Shown here piece by piece: positions 35,356 through 46,450 of a DNA stretch of 64,000 bases. The notes beneath the pieces are model-generated. The model was given only the letters and a program-made list of their open reading frames with translations. It did not search any database and had not been told where the DNA came from. Position 1 is the stretch's first letter. Every line of letters begins with the position of its first letter. Where the stretch lies: the NCBI GenBank assembly GCA_029582265.1, contig CM055816.1:23957825-24021824 (forward strand), in the 5' to 3' direction. This DNA comes from Zoroaster sp. YZ-2022 (taxonomy: Eukaryota > Echinodermata > Asteroidea > Forcipulatida > Zoroasteridae). The translations under genes and the position numbers were made by a program.

Positions 35356-36417
35356 ATGGCAGCAGGAGGACATGATTTTATAAAGGTGGATCCGTTATTA
35401 CAAAATCTCGACGATGATAATGAACTAAGTGAAGAAGATTATAATTTGTCCTTTGAAAGAGAAAGACAAAGAAGTGAAGAAAGATTAGAAAGATTACGTG
35501 GTGATGTTCCTTTAACGATAAGATCATCAGATAGTCAACGAGTTGATGATTTTTATACTATGATTAAAGAAAAAGGCTGGAAATTAAACAAAGTGCCGGA
35601 TTAGGAAAAAATGACGATATTCAACTGAGTGATCTACGAGTAAATAAGGCAGTAGATGCGATTGAAGAATATATTAGAGTTCTCTCTATAGACGCAGAAA
35701 CTCAAGAGGAAATGAATGTATACCGTGAAATAGTAGGTCACGTTGATCTTAAATTTAAATTTGAAGCTGAATTGTATACACGAAACAAAGAATTAGCAAC
35801 AGTTAGAGAACGAATCGCTAATAATGTTGTGGGAGATGAAAATGCAATGGAACAACTTGTACAACGAGAGCAAGAATTATTAGATGAAATACCAGTGATT
35901 AAAGAACAAATATACAAGTTTGACGATAAGACGAGTAGTCAACTCAATAGAATAAAAGAAACGTTATATAGAATAAAAAATATAGATAAAACGTTAGGTG
36001 AAAAGAATAAAAACTTTATTTAGAGAACAAGGCATAACGATCGTTAGTATATTAACGGCTTTTAGTATGACCATTGCTTTTATCGTAAAATCGATCGGCG
36101 ATACTGTAAATTCAGTTTTACCCAAACCTATACCCCCAAAACCTACACCGCCAGAACCTATACCTACACCGCCAGAACCTACGCCTAGCGGTGGCGGTGT
36201 AAAAGAGTGGATACAAAAAACATTAAAAAATCTAGCGAGTGTAATAGCAAAACTCGGAGAAAAAGCTTTAGCCGCTTTACCGGGTATTATCGGTGCGGTC
36301 GCAAGTTGGTTATTTAAAACAGCTTCTGGCATCGTCACGTGGACGGCGGAACATTTGTGGCTAGCTTTGACGGGGGTTGGAGTTTTAATTTTAACTTGGA
36401 TGCAGAAAAAACTCTAG
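35356..36417 (+). pseudogene. Virus-like element protein B: coiled coil, proline linker, membrane segments
   Basis: Starts at ATG 35356 (MAAGGHDFIKVDPLL) and continues in three pieces (35356-35604, 35712-36023, 35998-36417), implying frameshifts near 35600 and 36000. The first piece is acidic. The second is a long charged helix with heptad-like spacing (RIKETLYRIKNIDKTLGEKN). The third has a hydrophobic segment (ITIVSILTAFSMTIAFIV), a linker of PKP/PPEP repeats, and a second hydrophobic region (ALPGIIGAVASWLF to ALTGVGVLILTW). Such a layout suggests a virion membrane or capsid-penetration protein; that is inference. Its stop is 7 bp from the stop of the convergent gene. Confidence 0.5.
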
Positions 36418-36424
36418 CTTTACG

Positions 36425-37813
36425 CTAGTAGAGCAATTCATAAATCATAACGCCAAGTCCACTTAAAATCGCAAAACCAATAATTAAAGCATGTTTTTCA
36501 TCTTGGTGGTTATCGCGCGATTCTTCCAAAGGGTCTTGAGTTATTGTAGCCTCCAAAGAGTCCTGGAGTTGTGTAGAGGGATTTCTTGCGCATGTGCTAT
36601 TGTAGAGGGAGATTCTAGATCATTAGATTCTTCCACATGCGTAGCGGTTAACAGCGACGTCGATTATAAAGGTGGAAGAGGAGAAGGAATGAGTTCTGAA
36701 TTTGTATCTAAATTTGAACCTAGAGATAAATCATTCGGCGCGATTAAAATATTATTGTTGTATCCTGCATATGTACCTATTCGTAAATTCATATCGCTCG
36801 GCATCATGTATAAATTTTCTCCGATAGCAAAGTTTAATTGAGAACGAGCGTATTGTAAATTATCTTGATATCGTTGAATAGAAAATTGTAAATCGACCGC
36901 AGAATCAATCTCGGCATCCACTATATTTATAAATTCACGCTGCGCGTCTAAACCGGTACCGGATGTAAAAAATTATGTTTTTGCTTGCGCGAGCTCCTAA
37001 TAACGCGTAAACGTACGTTCTTATAGAGTCGTTTATGCGTTCTGTGCTAAATATCCGTAAAACCTCTAGAGTTGCCGATTATAAATTTTGTCCAAGCGAG
37101 CTCTGTAGATGGAATTGTAAAATGTATCCGATCGGCGTATGGGTCGAAGGATGATCTCAAAACTCATTTTTGTCGCAGTTTTATAATAATCGTAATCGCT
37201 CACCTCGGTAGAGTTGACGTTCAAACTAGAATTATCGTAGTCGTTTCCGAGCACCGCTTTGTAGCCGTTATCGTAATAATAGGCCGTTCCCAATCCCGAC
37301 GAGTTTTGTGTACTCGTTGTTTCCAATGATCCGATGTTGAAAGGTGAAAGTCTTTACATATTTTGTTTATATGCGCCAATGTCTATATTGTTATCAAACG
37401 CGTCATAAAAAATTTGAAAAAATGTAGGACAGCTCATTTCTTTGAGCAATCGTCTCATTTGATAATAAACGTGAAATCTAAAAAAAACTACGAATCATCA
37501 CGTTCGAATGATTTAAATGTTTATAACTCACGCCGCATCTAGTTGTACTGCAGTACGTTACAAAATTTGTTTGATTTTGAATTTTTTTTAACGGATTATG
37601 CTGCCAACTATTTACAATCTCGTCGCTATCAACGCGAGGCAACTTGTAGTTGCTAAAAACATTATCGAATTGTGCGTTAAAAAACTCGTTCTCGTTGACA
37701 TAAATTTTTATACTCGTCAAATCGCTAGCATTAAAATTCTGAGGAGCGTTAAATTTGCCAGATTGCTTATAAGGAAATGAAAAATTACTCTGAAACGCTA
37801 ATGGAAACGTCAT
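36425..37813 (-). pseudogene. Virus-like element protein C, C-terminal membrane anchor, possible minor capsid protein
   Basis: Starts at ATG 37813 (MTFPLAFQSNFSFPYKQ) and stops at 36427-36425; about 460 codons in at least three frames (37478-37813, 37066-37326, 36664-36921 and the tail). Early part: IKIYVNENEFFNAQFDNV and TNFVTYCSTTRCG. Late part: IGENLYMMPSDMNLRIGTYA and GYNNNILIAPNDLSLG. The last residues (about 36490-36428) form a membrane helix, HALIIGFAILSGLGVMIYEL. The length and the constant company of the capsid gene suggest a structural protein such as a minor capsid or penton, but I have no motif proving it. Confidence 0.5.
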
Positions 37814-37832
37814 TTTATTATTAAAAATTCAA

Positions 37833-38380
37833 AATTTCAAATTGAACACCAGCGTTTTCTAACCTTGCCAGCGCGGCAAGAACCAGTCCGGACACTGGGA
37901 CGGAAATCCTGAAGACCTCGCTCGAATATACTCACATGTGTATGCACGTGTATTTGTACTACGTGTAGATACATATACATGCACACCAAGAAACACGCAC
38001 ATGGCTCGGAATTTTCTCTTTCAGATACGAATAGCTCAGAAATATCATTCTTTGATATATCAATTGATATGGGCAGATACTGCAGTCCTCGCCAAAGATA
38101 ATTACGTTGTACAATTACATCGGGACAGCAAAACTGAGTCGTGTGTTAAGTTATAAAGATGTTTATTTTTCTTTTATTGTGAACAAGCTAATACATCAAA
38201 CTAGAGATGTTTCTGTTTTTGAGCAGACCTCAGAGCTGCCTATATTCCGTAAGTGCTTTTACTAATAATTATGTGGTTTGATCTAATTTTATAATAACAA
38301 GAAATCGCATCCTCTTCTAGTGATGCCCAGATTGCTGCTTCCCAGGTTGTATTTTATTTATTTATTTCTGATGTTTTTAT
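37833..38380. repeat. Dispersed repeat R3, copy 2
   Basis: Matches 9590-10170 almost throughout, starting AAATTGAACACCAGCGTTTT. It marks the right edge of the virus-like element. Confidence 0.8.
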
Positions 38381-39694
38381 CAGGGTATCGCGTTCATATA
38401 ACACGTGGTCTCCCTCGTGGCCCTGGGAATTAAAATGTAATTCAAAAGATAAAATTAAAATGATCAATAAACAATAAACATAATAAAACATATAAACAAA
38501 TAAAACTAAAACAAAAGATAAAATTAATAACTAATTCAGTTACAAACAAAACCCACTGTGGTAAGAAATATATAAGTGAAATAAAACATTATGTTCATTG
38601 TAAAAAGGTACTTGAGTTCATAGAGATAATCAAATGTTCCTAATTATTTTAAAGTCTATGCACTCTAAAACAGATTGGTTAAAAACTACCAATTTAAATG
38701 ATTAACACTATTTTATTATTTTAACCGAGAGATTGATCAATGTGGTTTTAAGAGTGTATGTTGGTTGTATTATTTATTTAGTGCCTGATGTGTTTGTTGT
38801 ATACGTTTTGTAGCATGAAATTCTTGAGCCGTATAGAAGTATTACCCTAACTCTCGCTTTATCATTCATTGTGTTCAAATCGAGCGACCCAACACACCTC
38901 ATTCGTCGATTGAGAAAATAGGCCTATTCAACGACTCACTTTGCTCATCGGGTGAGGGATATTGAGGTTTGTTGTTTGTGTGTGATTGTTTGACCCTCAA
39001 GTGGATAGGGAATGGACGGTGAGGGACCGGGGCTGGCTTTCAATAAGACTATTCGAGAGCACAGAGGTGCATGTAGTTGTACCACCTCAATTAACCTATC
39101 GCCAGCATCATCAACCAAGCCACTCTCCAATTCTTTTAACAAGCAAATTTGTCTTACCTTTTATTTCTTAGATCAATCCATATTCAGATTTTATGATGTT
39201 TACACCTGTTAAAATAAAAATCATTCCATTTCCATTTACATTCTTGTAGCTCAGGTGTAGAATAAAATAAGGATAGTTCGGTTGAGGTTCCTCAAGTGTC
39301 TATACTATGCCAGTTATTTTGGGACAAGATAGTACTGGTCTAAAATCACAAATAAAGTGTCGGTCAAGTGCCAAATATTAAGCACCTCAAGTGCCTCAAA
39401 TGCTCTTATTATGCACTTCATTTTTTATGTTTAAAAAAAAAATTGCACCTCATGAGCCAGGTTTTAGGGCGACAAAATAGTGATGGATTGTAGAAGAAGT
39501 GCAAATAATTTTTACAGTGTATATCAAAGAGGTAAACATAACAATGTGGTTAGTACCTGATTAACAATTAGAATACAGAATACACTAAATAAAATTTATA
39601 TTATTTTGTATGGTAACATGGGGCGTGATCCGTGGCTATACGGCATTCTGTGACTTCTGACTACGCCCCTGAACAAAGATATTGATCAATTATG
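38381..39694. other. No gene recognised
   Basis: AT-rich. Short frames near 38945-39212 lack start context and recognisable motifs. Confidence 0.5.
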
Positions 39695-39948
39695 TAGACC
39701 GCCAATGTAGGACTAGATAGCTCACTTGGTAGAGCATCAGCACATTAACCCTGAGGTCACAGGTTCAAATTCACTTCTATTAAGTTGTTCTTTGTTTATT
39801 CCAAACATTATGAGTAACATTATATGTAATTCAAAATAGAGAGACCGCCAACATAGGGCTAGATAGCTTAGTTGGTAAAGCACCAGCACATTAACCCAGA
39901 GGTCGTTAATTCCAAACATTATTATTAGTAACATTATATGTAATTCAA
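39695..39948 (+). repeat. Two tandem copies of a tRNA-like (SINE-type) sequence
   Basis: Copy 1 has TAGCTCACTTGG (39718-39729, Pol III A-box-like) and GGTTCAAATTC (39762-39772, B-box-like) at tRNA spacing. Copy 2 starts about 39842 with TAGCTTAGTTGG but has lost most of the B box. The shared tail is ATTATATGTAATTCAAA. No complete cloverleaf or acceptor stem is present, so this is a tRNA-derived repeat, not a tRNA gene. Confidence 0.6.
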
Positions 39949-42410
39949 ATGATTACTTTCACTGTTACGTACATTTTTAGTCTGATTAACACAATTACAA
40001 ATGTCTCATAGGTTTTTGATGGCTGCTAAATGTTGACTCATTGGAACAGTTGTAACAAAGCAAGAAAATTAAACAAGACAGATTTCCACGTTCATACCAC
40101 AGCGAGGTTTATCAAATTATCAAGTATTTTTATGTGAAAATGTCTTGAATTAAAAAATCTTGAAATATAAGTAAGTATACAGTGTATCATTTACAGGCTA
40201 CAGTTGAATATTCTACATTGTATCAAGAATATAGTCTCGTGCTGATCAGTTCATACCTCAACTGGCTACAATGACAAATAAATTATGCGGAAAGCTGGAA
40301 ACGGAACTACAGTGCAGTGTGTTAGTTATGCTTGGCTAAAATATTGACTTTGCTGTCAGTAACTCTACGTGACAAAAGACTGTCGTAGCTGCTGTAAAAT
40401 ATCAAGGTTGATTAGTATTACAATTCAACAAGTGAGACGGAGAAAAATATTGATTTACAAACCACGTCTTGCTTGCCTCTTCTTTCCTCAATTAGGCCAA
40501 ACAGAAATAAGTTATATTTTCAGAGACCAAAACACTTGCATGTGTTAACCTCAAAAAAGTTTAGCTACAACAACAAAACTGAAACCTCTTTTCTACCATT
40601 ATACAACTTTATTTTACATCAAATTGAAACACATCTGAGATTTACAAAGTATTTAATCATTGCCATCAGGGAAAATCATACCGGTATTTAATTGTAATTG
40701 TATTGTAATGTGCTGTCACCCCCCCCCCCCCGATCCACCCCTGACTGAAGTAAATATTCCACCCCTGCCTGGGGGTGTGGGGAAGCACAATTTTATGAAT
40801 TAAGATATAAATTATTTCCTGCTGACATCTCATTAAAACTGAAGATTTAATGGTTTTCATAAAGACAGCGTTTTGACAAGATATGGAATTTAAATTTAGA
40901 TTATTAGTTTGGTTTGCAGTGATCAATTTACTGATCGATAAATTGATTTCCTGTCATGGGAACTTGAATATAGTAATGGCGTAAATTTGTTGACATGACA
41001 TGGTTCGGTTCCAAATTTTGAATTCCAATAATTATCCGTCCCTGATGAACATCAACCCAAGTATTACACAAATATCCTGAATAATTCGTCGTTGTCCTGT
41101 AATGTTGAACATAAGCGTCCCGTGATAACCTCGTTCACAGGGTCTACCTCGTTCTCACTACTAGACCCTGATGGGAAAAATGATTTCCACAACGCTGATT
41201 GGTTAGTACAAAATATATGGCCTTATCATGTCAATTGAGGGGGAATTAAATGTTTACATTTTACAAGCAATATGTAGTGTTTTTTCTTTGAATTTAAACT
41301 GCTGTTTTTGTGAATTAGGAATTCGGATTGATGTTGTGAAAATAATGTCGTGGGTAGAAAGAGTTTTACGCAAGCAGTAAACTGAATTAAAAATTGTTCA
41401 ATATTTTTATTTCATTTTGAATGTACCTCATTGTACTTCGTTAAATTGTACAGCAAGTCAAACCTTAGATTATTGTAAAAAAAAAATAATAATAAATAAA
41501 TACAAAAAGAAGCGTATATTCAATATTTAATATTCAATATTTACATTATCTTAAATAGCATTAACTATCCACTCACTGGCCAACATGCTCAAAATAGCAC
41601 TTTACAAGTAACAGGTTAGATGATCATTTAATCCGATTTCATCGATCGTATATTACATAATTTCCGAGCAAGAACAGTAAAAAAAGAACATTGACTTCAA
41701 AACACAGGCACTTTCAAGAAGTCTTAAGAATAAAATAAATTATTGTAACACATTTCTTCAAACTGTTTCAATACTTATGGCCAGTGAGTGTATCAGATAT
41801 TTGGTGTGTTTAAAATAATTGATATGGCAAATCCTGACTCAATGAATCAGTTGAACTATTAATGTTTGTGTGATTATCATCTCTGTAATTAGCTGCATAC
41901 TGATTATTAAAATACGCACTCAATGATTTTTATGGATTATGAAATAACAGTTGAATTTGCAAGTATCTTTTCATGATTTCGTATCCATTATAATAAATCC
42001 ACAGGGCCTCATCAGAATAACTTTATTTTCATCCCTGAATTCAATACAATCACAGCGTTTCTTTGTGCTTTTTACACAATAAACATCATCATTCTCAATC
42101 AAGTCAAAGTGTAATTTGCAGTTAAATTTGTATTTAAGAGTTCATTTATCCTGGGGCGAACCATTGACTGTTTATTTATTTATTTTATTTTTATGTTTAT
42201 TTATTTAAAACAATAATACTGACATGGGAAGTGTCGACAATCACTGCTTTGTTTTACAGAGAAGATTAAGCAGAAGATTAAGCATTTGATTAGCAAGATA
42301 AAGCTGACCACCAGAATATAATATTGGTTTTCCCGCTAATTTCATCCCGTTTTCATTCAATTTAAATACAAAATTTCAATTTCAATCGGCAAAAATATAC
42401 ATTTAAATAA
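39949..42410. other. No gene recognised
   Basis: AT-rich sequence with a C-run at about 40720 and low-complexity A/T near 41478-41500. A small inverted-repeat element lies at 41569-41790. Confidence 0.5.
41569..41790. mobile_element. Candidate MITE
   Basis: CCACTCACTGGCCA (41569-41582) faces TGGCCAGTGAGTG (41778-41790). Inverted ends reading CACTCACTGGCCA are typical of some mariner-type elements. The 190-bp interior encodes nothing. Confidence 0.5.
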
Positions 42411-42620
42411 GTTGAGCATTCTATCGTCATTTAACCCAACTAATCGCCAAAATAAGTACATTCTAATTGAAAGTGTCACTAAGTTCATTAAATTCCGTCA
42501 AAACCAGTCGCAAGCGGTTGATCAAAATGTCATCAATTGGCAATCATTTGTCACATTTTTACTTTCAATTCTCAGGCCTGAGTATGATATTTTAGATTCC
42601 TATCTGTCTCATTTGCCTAG
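42410..42620 (-). repeat. Inverted fragment of repeat R2
   Basis: Its complement matches about 7085-7260 (blocks with GATCAA..CGCTTGCGA and CTGAGAATTGAAAGTAAA). The open frame through it is not coding. Confidence 0.7.
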
Positions 42621-43014
42621 CTCGTCAGGAGATTACAGGCAAAAGAAAGCAAAAGAAAAAAAAGGGGGGGGGGGAGGAAAGACAGTTAAACTTTCGGGAA
42701 AAGGAAGATTGAGGAGGAAATATATTACAAAGTGAAACAAATCCGTGATGCAATTAATTAACCCCGTGAGGATACTCTGATTCTTGTTTCGTACTTTTAA
42801 ATGTTTTGGACATTGGAATAAAAATTGAGAAATTGTATAGCGACACAAAAGAAAAAGTTTCAAATAAGATAGGCCTTAGTTACTTTCATAACTCACATCT
42901 GAAGAAATAATCTTAAGATGATGTTGATTGTCCATAAACGAAAGCGAAAATAAACTTGCACAAAATCCTGCGCGATAATTCTTAATTTGATTGAAACACT
43001 CACGAAAACAAGCG

Positions 43015-43398
43015 AAGTGTTCCCCGGTTTTACAGTGTGTAAAACCGGGGAACACTTGACGTTATAACTTAAACACATGTGTTTATTTATTAAACAGTGG
43101 TGATTATAAGGTGTTTAAAATCTAAACGGTAATGTTTATAATGTGTTTATATAAAATAATTTAAATGTGTTTATAATTTAAATAAGATTCATTCAATTAC
43201 AAAAAGACAAAGTGAATATTTCAACTGCAAGTAAATTAGTTGTGTTACGGCAATCGAGGGGTGGTTGTCGTTGCAATCGAACGGTAATAATAGGCCTACA
43301 CACTCATTCTGATAAGCCATTATTCAGTTAAACGTGTTAGAGTGTTTATAAACTGTTGCAAAAAGCGTTTATAACTTAAACACCTGGTTTTACAGTGT
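43015..43398. mobile_element. Candidate MITE with a 20-bp perfect hairpin at its left end
   Basis: AAGTGTTCCCCGGTTTTACA (43015-43034), a GTG spacer, then its exact complement (43038-43057). The right end (about 43372-43398) carries TTATAACTTAAACACC..GGTTTTACAGTGTA, related in inverse to the left end TGTAAAACC..AACAC. The interior repeats GTGTTTATAA-type words. It lies inside R1 and is absent from the other R1 copy. Confidence 0.6.
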
Positions 43399-43574
43399 AC
43401 GGGCAGTAGAGATATCGTTATGATTGGATTCATCACATTGCAAGAAACATGTCTACTTGTTCAGTTGTACATGTGCCTCATTCTGATTGTCATAGACTTA
43501 TGTACATGAAAGCAAAGATGGCTGCGGTTTATTAAATTAAAGGTCTGTTACACCTATAGGATGGAAGGATTTGG

Positions 43575-43868
43575 TTGACAAGAGATTTTCTTGAATTTGA
43601 GAATGGTGATAAGACCCATCATATCAGTTATTCTGACATAGTCCTTAAAATAATCAAGCTGGCGACCATACTTAACCTCAATGTCAATAACCTTAGTTTT
43701 AGGAATAGAGGCCTGACACACACATATGTAAATTTTGTGGTGTTTTACCGATGTAATTTAACAATGTCTGATCACCTCACAGGCCTTGAATTTCGTCCTC
43801 CTAGGAGCATAGGTAGGAGCAAGGCAACTTTCCCCCAAAGAACTTTTCCATTACATGAAAATGGATAG
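43575..43868 (+). CDS. Open frame inside repeat R1 copy 2, unknown
   Basis: About 97 codons, partner of the frame at 5449-5736. Shared segments are IKLATILNLNVNNLSFRNRG and DHLTGLEFRPPRSIG. The C-termini differ because of an indel near 43815. The 5' codon is TTG. Real coding is not established. Confidence 0.25.
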   Translation: MTRDFLEFENGDKTHHISYSDIVLKIIKLATILNLNVNNLSFRNRGLTHTYVNFVVFYRCNLTMSDHLTGLEFRPPRSIGRSKATFPQRTFPLHENG

Positions 43869-44164
43869 TATGAGGATAATTTAGTTGACATTAATCTCGT
43901 GCAAGTAAACTAGATGTATGATAAATTTCCCATGACTTTATTGTTTTTAATTGAAACATAAACTAAAGACTTAATTACTAAGAAAGTATTTGTAATATAA
44001 ATAAGATTCTTGTGTACATGTCCTTGTGTACAATCATTGCTTGCCAGGAAGTCGTCTTATCCATGCTTTAACAGATCCTCGTCACATTGAGGCCATATTT
44101 GTCTGGTAACCTGACAGCTAATCATAAATGAGTTTGCAAGGCACCACACTATTTAAGGCAAGAG

Positions 44165-46450
44165 TCTCATTTTGATTCACATATTCATAATGTTATGGGC
44201 ACAGTAAACGTTAAACTCCCACAAGGACATGTACACAAGAATCTTATTTATATTACAAATACTTCCTTAGTAATTAAGTCTTTAGTTTATGTTTCAATTA
44301 AAATACCGAATATTTTTAAAGGATAATTTCACAGAATTCCACAACTTGGGGACCTTCATGTTCAATTTCTTTGAGTAAGAGTGGTTTGAGGAAATTGCCT
44401 TAGTCGTCAAATTGCCTGATAAATTGTCGGTATATAGTCATGTACCCTTAACAACACTATTGAACATAGAGCAGGGATCAAGGCAGCTACCTTCCCGCGG
44501 TGATCCTGTTAAGAGAAGTTTTCTTGAACTGAAACTGTTAACCCGGACACCGTCCACACGAACGAACGAACGAACGAACATAGAGCAAATAGAGTCGGGC
44601 AATTTATTTGTGTAACGTTGAAACATGAAGGACCCTAACTGAAGAAGATATATGTTATTTAATATACAAGAAAATATAATTCAGTTTTATCAATTGGCAT
44701 TCATTTGTCACATTGTTATTTTCAATTCTCAGACAATGTTGAAGGGATGGATCAACAATATTTGTAAAATGTTGGCAAAACTGCTTCTCTTTGAATTATT
44801 TTTATTTTAATTTTGTTTAATACATTCATAGTTATCATCAACTTTATGGGGGACGTTCTAATTGAAAGTATCGTTAAGTTAATTCAATTTCAAAAGAACC
44901 AGTCTTTAAGCGATTGATCAAAAATTCAATTTCATCAGTTGGCATTCCTTTGTCAAATATATTCAATTCTCAGGCCCGGGTATGAAAGTTTAGGAGAGAT
45001 TCATTATATCAAATGTTGAAGGGATGGAACAATAATATTTATAAAATAACTGCTTCTCTTTGAATCATTTCAATTTTAATTTTGTTTAATACATTATTCA
45101 GACTAAATAGTTTATTGTGAAGATTGATTCCATCATCAGTTGTATATTAACATTCAACTATCTGGGTATTTTTGAATTATGTTTTGAAATATCAGTTCTA
45201 TAACCTACCTTTAAGACAAAAATATTAAATTCAATAACATTTACATTAGGCCTACTCTGTGTTGTGTGTTTCATTATAATTTTCCATTCTTGCGACTGGT
45301 TCTTTTGAAATTGAATGTACCTGACGACGTTTTCAATTGGAACGTACTTATTTTATCAATGAGTTGGGTAAAATGACGATAGAATGCTCAACTTATGAAT
45401 TTGAATGTATCTTTTTGCTGATTGAATGATGATGTAAAGGAGTATTCATTTTCAAATCAAATTAATGAGTCACGTATTTAAACTGAATGCAATATTTTGA
45501 AATTCATCGGGAAAACCTATAATAAAATGGATAAAGTGAACCCTCTAAACAAATAACTGTGATGCTCATGGATCTTCATGTAGGGTAAACATTTATTCTA
45601 ATATCATGATCCATCCTCTCGCTGAGTCTTTTATATTGCAATCTATATGATTAACATTCAATTCAATTAAGATTTTCAAATATTTAATTTAATTCATTTA
45701 CTTCACAATGTGCATTTACTTACAAAGAATTTGCATTTAGTAAAATTAATTAGTGTGCTTACAAATGAAGAAGGGCAATAAAGTTGTTCTTCCATTAATA
45801 AATTAAATGTTTAGTAAAAAAGGTCTCCAGTTTCTGGTCAGAGGTCAGCTTCAAAATCGGTGCGGTGACATGCTATTATTATTATTTTTTTTAAATTTAT
45901 TATTTTTTAAAAATCTTTGTTGATGTTGTTGTTTTGTTTTGGTTTGATAACCAGTAAAATACGTAATGCATGTATACACGATCATTGGAACCAGACCAAA
46001 TTTCCCATACACAAAATATGATGGCTAAGAGAGGCCTCAAAAATCAGGCAAATCTATGGTTACATATCGTTTCAAATTGAACACCGGCGTTTTCTCAGCC
46101 TACCAGCGCGGCAAGCGTCAGTTCGGTCACCGGGGAACCCTGGAGACCTCGCTCGGCTTCGCCGAAGCCGTTTACGTACACTGGCTACAGTGTGTGAAAC
46201 TACCACACTGTGTATGGATGCAGGTGTGATGAATGGTTTGGGAAGCCTCCTTTTAATTATTGAACTACCCAAACTTCCCCCTGTGGAAAATGTATTAACT
46301 TTGTTGAATTTGTTATCCTTCTCTATAATTTTGTTTTTCCATTAATAAATTAAATGTTAATTAATTTCTTGTTGAAATAAAAGTTGATTTCATTATATAA
46401 TTGGAAATACGTTTTTCTGAAAATGTATTTCTTGATCTGGTGCTGATAGT
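44165..46450. repeat. Rearranged copy of composite repeat R2
   Basis: Pieces of R2 appear in both orientations. The RT-tail block with CCACAACTTGGGGACCTTCA is near 44339. Inverted stretches at 44690-45060 match 7000-7160. The GC-rich box (GACCTCGCTCGGCTTCGCCG) is at about 46145. A (GAAC)n microsatellite lies at 44558-44578. The minus-strand frame 46072-46272 is shared with 9175-9375 but is only the complement of the GC-rich box. Confidence 0.7.

Larger units (their letters stand above)
29505..37832. mobile_element. Degraded Polinton-like virus element
   Basis: Repeat R2 stops at about 29505 and R3 starts at about 37833. Between them the gene style changes to closely packed intronless genes on both strands: integrase piece, uncharacterised basic and other frames, packaging ATPase, probable capsid protein, and three proteins with predicted membrane segments. 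Gaps are very short: 26 bp between ATPase and capsid, 55 bp between the divergent starts, 7 bp between convergent stops. That packing is typical of Polinton-like viruses and not of animal genes. I see no DNA polymerase, protease or terminal inverted repeats. Nearly every gene has frameshifts. A 1.2-kb minisatellite splits it. Confidence 0.75.
42800..44160. repeat. Dispersed repeat R1, copy 2
   Basis: Same order as 4480-6000, interrupted by an inverted-repeat insertion at about 43015-43398. Contains the frame 43575-43868 (TTG at its 5' end), parallel to 5449-5736. Confidence 0.75.

Noticed and set aside
39695..39948. Functional tRNA gene
   Set aside because: A and B boxes are present but the anticodon arm and acceptor stem do not fold properly, and copy 2 is degraded.
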